From assembly GCF_002902405.1 (NCBI RefSeq), contig NZ_PPQS01000001.1:1-61798 (forward strand): 61,798 nucleotides of DNA. The letters are read 5' to 3'. The translations under genes were made by a program, and so were the position numbers. The notes under the pieces were generated by a model. The model did not search any database. It was not told the origin of the DNA and saw only the letters and a list, made by a program, of their open reading frames with translations. Position 1 is the stretch's first letter. Every line of letters starts with the position of its first letter. This stretch comes from Staphylococcus schweitzeri (GTDB taxonomy: Bacteria; Bacillota; Bacilli; Staphylococcales; Staphylococcaceae). This document shows, piece by piece, positions 61,387 through 61,798 of this stretch.

Positions 61387-61695
61387 TTATGTTTGCTTCT
61401 GAATCGATTTGATTATTTAGATAAAAAATACTAATGTAAAGGTGATATTTGTTAGTCATAATTTTGAAGATTAGATGATATTTAACGAAAATTAAGATGA
61501 AATACTTGAATGTAAGAAGTCTGATATCGAAAATAGCTATTAAAATAGAGTAGACGTAAGTGTGAATGAAGGTGATGAAAATAGAAAAAAATCAAAAATA
61601 GAGTAAATTTTATAATAAGTAGACTGACAATAAAATGCAATTTTTCACTTATAACATAGTTCAAAAAATAATAGCAAAATTATGTAAAAAATATC
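61387..61695. other. AT-rich gap before the tRNA gene
   Basis: No ORF with a ribosome site or clear structure is seen between the purA stem-loop and the tRNA promoter. Confidence 0.5.
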
Positions 61696-61725
61696 TTGTC
61701 ATGTTAAGTTTGGCTGTGCTATAAT
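61696..61725 (+). promoter_or_regulatory. tRNA-Glu promoter
   Basis: TTGTCA (61696-61701), an 18-base spacer and TATAAT (61720-61725). TGC directly before the -10 makes it an extended -10. It lies about 20 bases before the tRNA. Confidence 0.75.
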
Positions 61726-61744
61726 CTATCTTGTGCTTAAGAAC

Positions 61745-61798
61745 GGCTCCTTGGTCAAGCGGTTAAGACACCGCCCTTTCACGGCGGTAACACGGGTT
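61745..61798 (+). tRNA. tRNA-Glu (UUC), cut by the window edge
   Basis: The 5' half begins GGCTCCTTGGTCAAGC. The D-arm GGTTAAGAC and the anticodon stem-loop CCGCC-CTTTCAC-GGCGG place the anticodon TTC at 61778-61780. The sequence stops within the T-arm (ACGGGTT). In staphylococci a tRNA-Asp and the walRK genes usually follow. Confidence 0.95.

Noticed and set aside
61482..61664. 60-codon minus-strand frame before the tRNA
   Set aside because: Phe/Leu/His-rich translation of AT-rich DNA with no ribosome site or family resemblance.

Overview
The window is low-GC Firmicute DNA that crosses a chromosomal replication origin. Gene order, protein sequences and lengths fit the Staphylococcus aureus complex (S. 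aureus, S. argenteus or S. schweitzeri). From memory, several proteins (Drp35, the UPF0397 S-component, GyrA) carry scattered substitutions relative to common S. aureus, so a sister species such as S. argenteus is possible; this was not tested by any search. No prophage, insertion sequence, CRISPR array, restriction or antiphage island is visible. This is a core chromosomal region.

Left arm, about 1-31.7 kb, mostly minus strand with some plus-strand genes. A compact nine-gene histidine operon (hisZ-G-D-C-B-H-A-F-IE) is preceded by a strong CodY-like box. Next come a lipoprotein polysaccharide deacetylase, a GNAT acetyltransferase, and an ECF vitamin-type transporter (T, double A, S) linked to an S-adenosylmethionine hydrolase. 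Then follow YceI under a SigB-type promoter, the lactonase drp35, the tRNA hydroxylase trhO, pcp, a PadR/DUF1700 pair with twin palindromic operators facing a DinB-like gene, an anion symporter, an EamA permease, a helix-hairpin-helix/NTF2-like fusion, the Ni/Co permease nixA, an arylamine N-acetyltransferase, an HdeD-like protein, the vraDEH peptide-resistance transporter, cspB, a membrane-anchored Xre regulator and two tandem DUF3147 proteins.

Origin block, about 31.6-47.4 kb. noc, rsmG, mnmG, mnmE, rnpA and rpmH are on the minus strand. A two-part oriC has DnaA boxes both upstream of dnaA and between dnaA and dnaN, ending in a five-repeat DnaA-trio unwinding element. dnaA, dnaN, yaaA, recF, gyrB and gyrA run on the plus strand. 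A near-perfect parS-like site lies beside noc.

Right arm, about 47.4-61.8 kb: nnrD (minus), hutH with a cre site on its promoter, T-box controlled serS, a broken small basic ORF, azlCD, SAM-riboswitch controlled metX, a DUF2232 protein, gdpP, rplI, the replicative helicase dnaB, purA with a PurBox, and the start of a tRNA-Glu(UUC) gene cut by the window edge.

One regulatory theme runs through the window. CodY-like boxes precede the his, SAM-hydrolase/ECF and metX units, and a SAM riboswitch, a Ser T-box, a cre site and a PurBox add metabolite-responsive control of amino-acid and purine genes around the origin.
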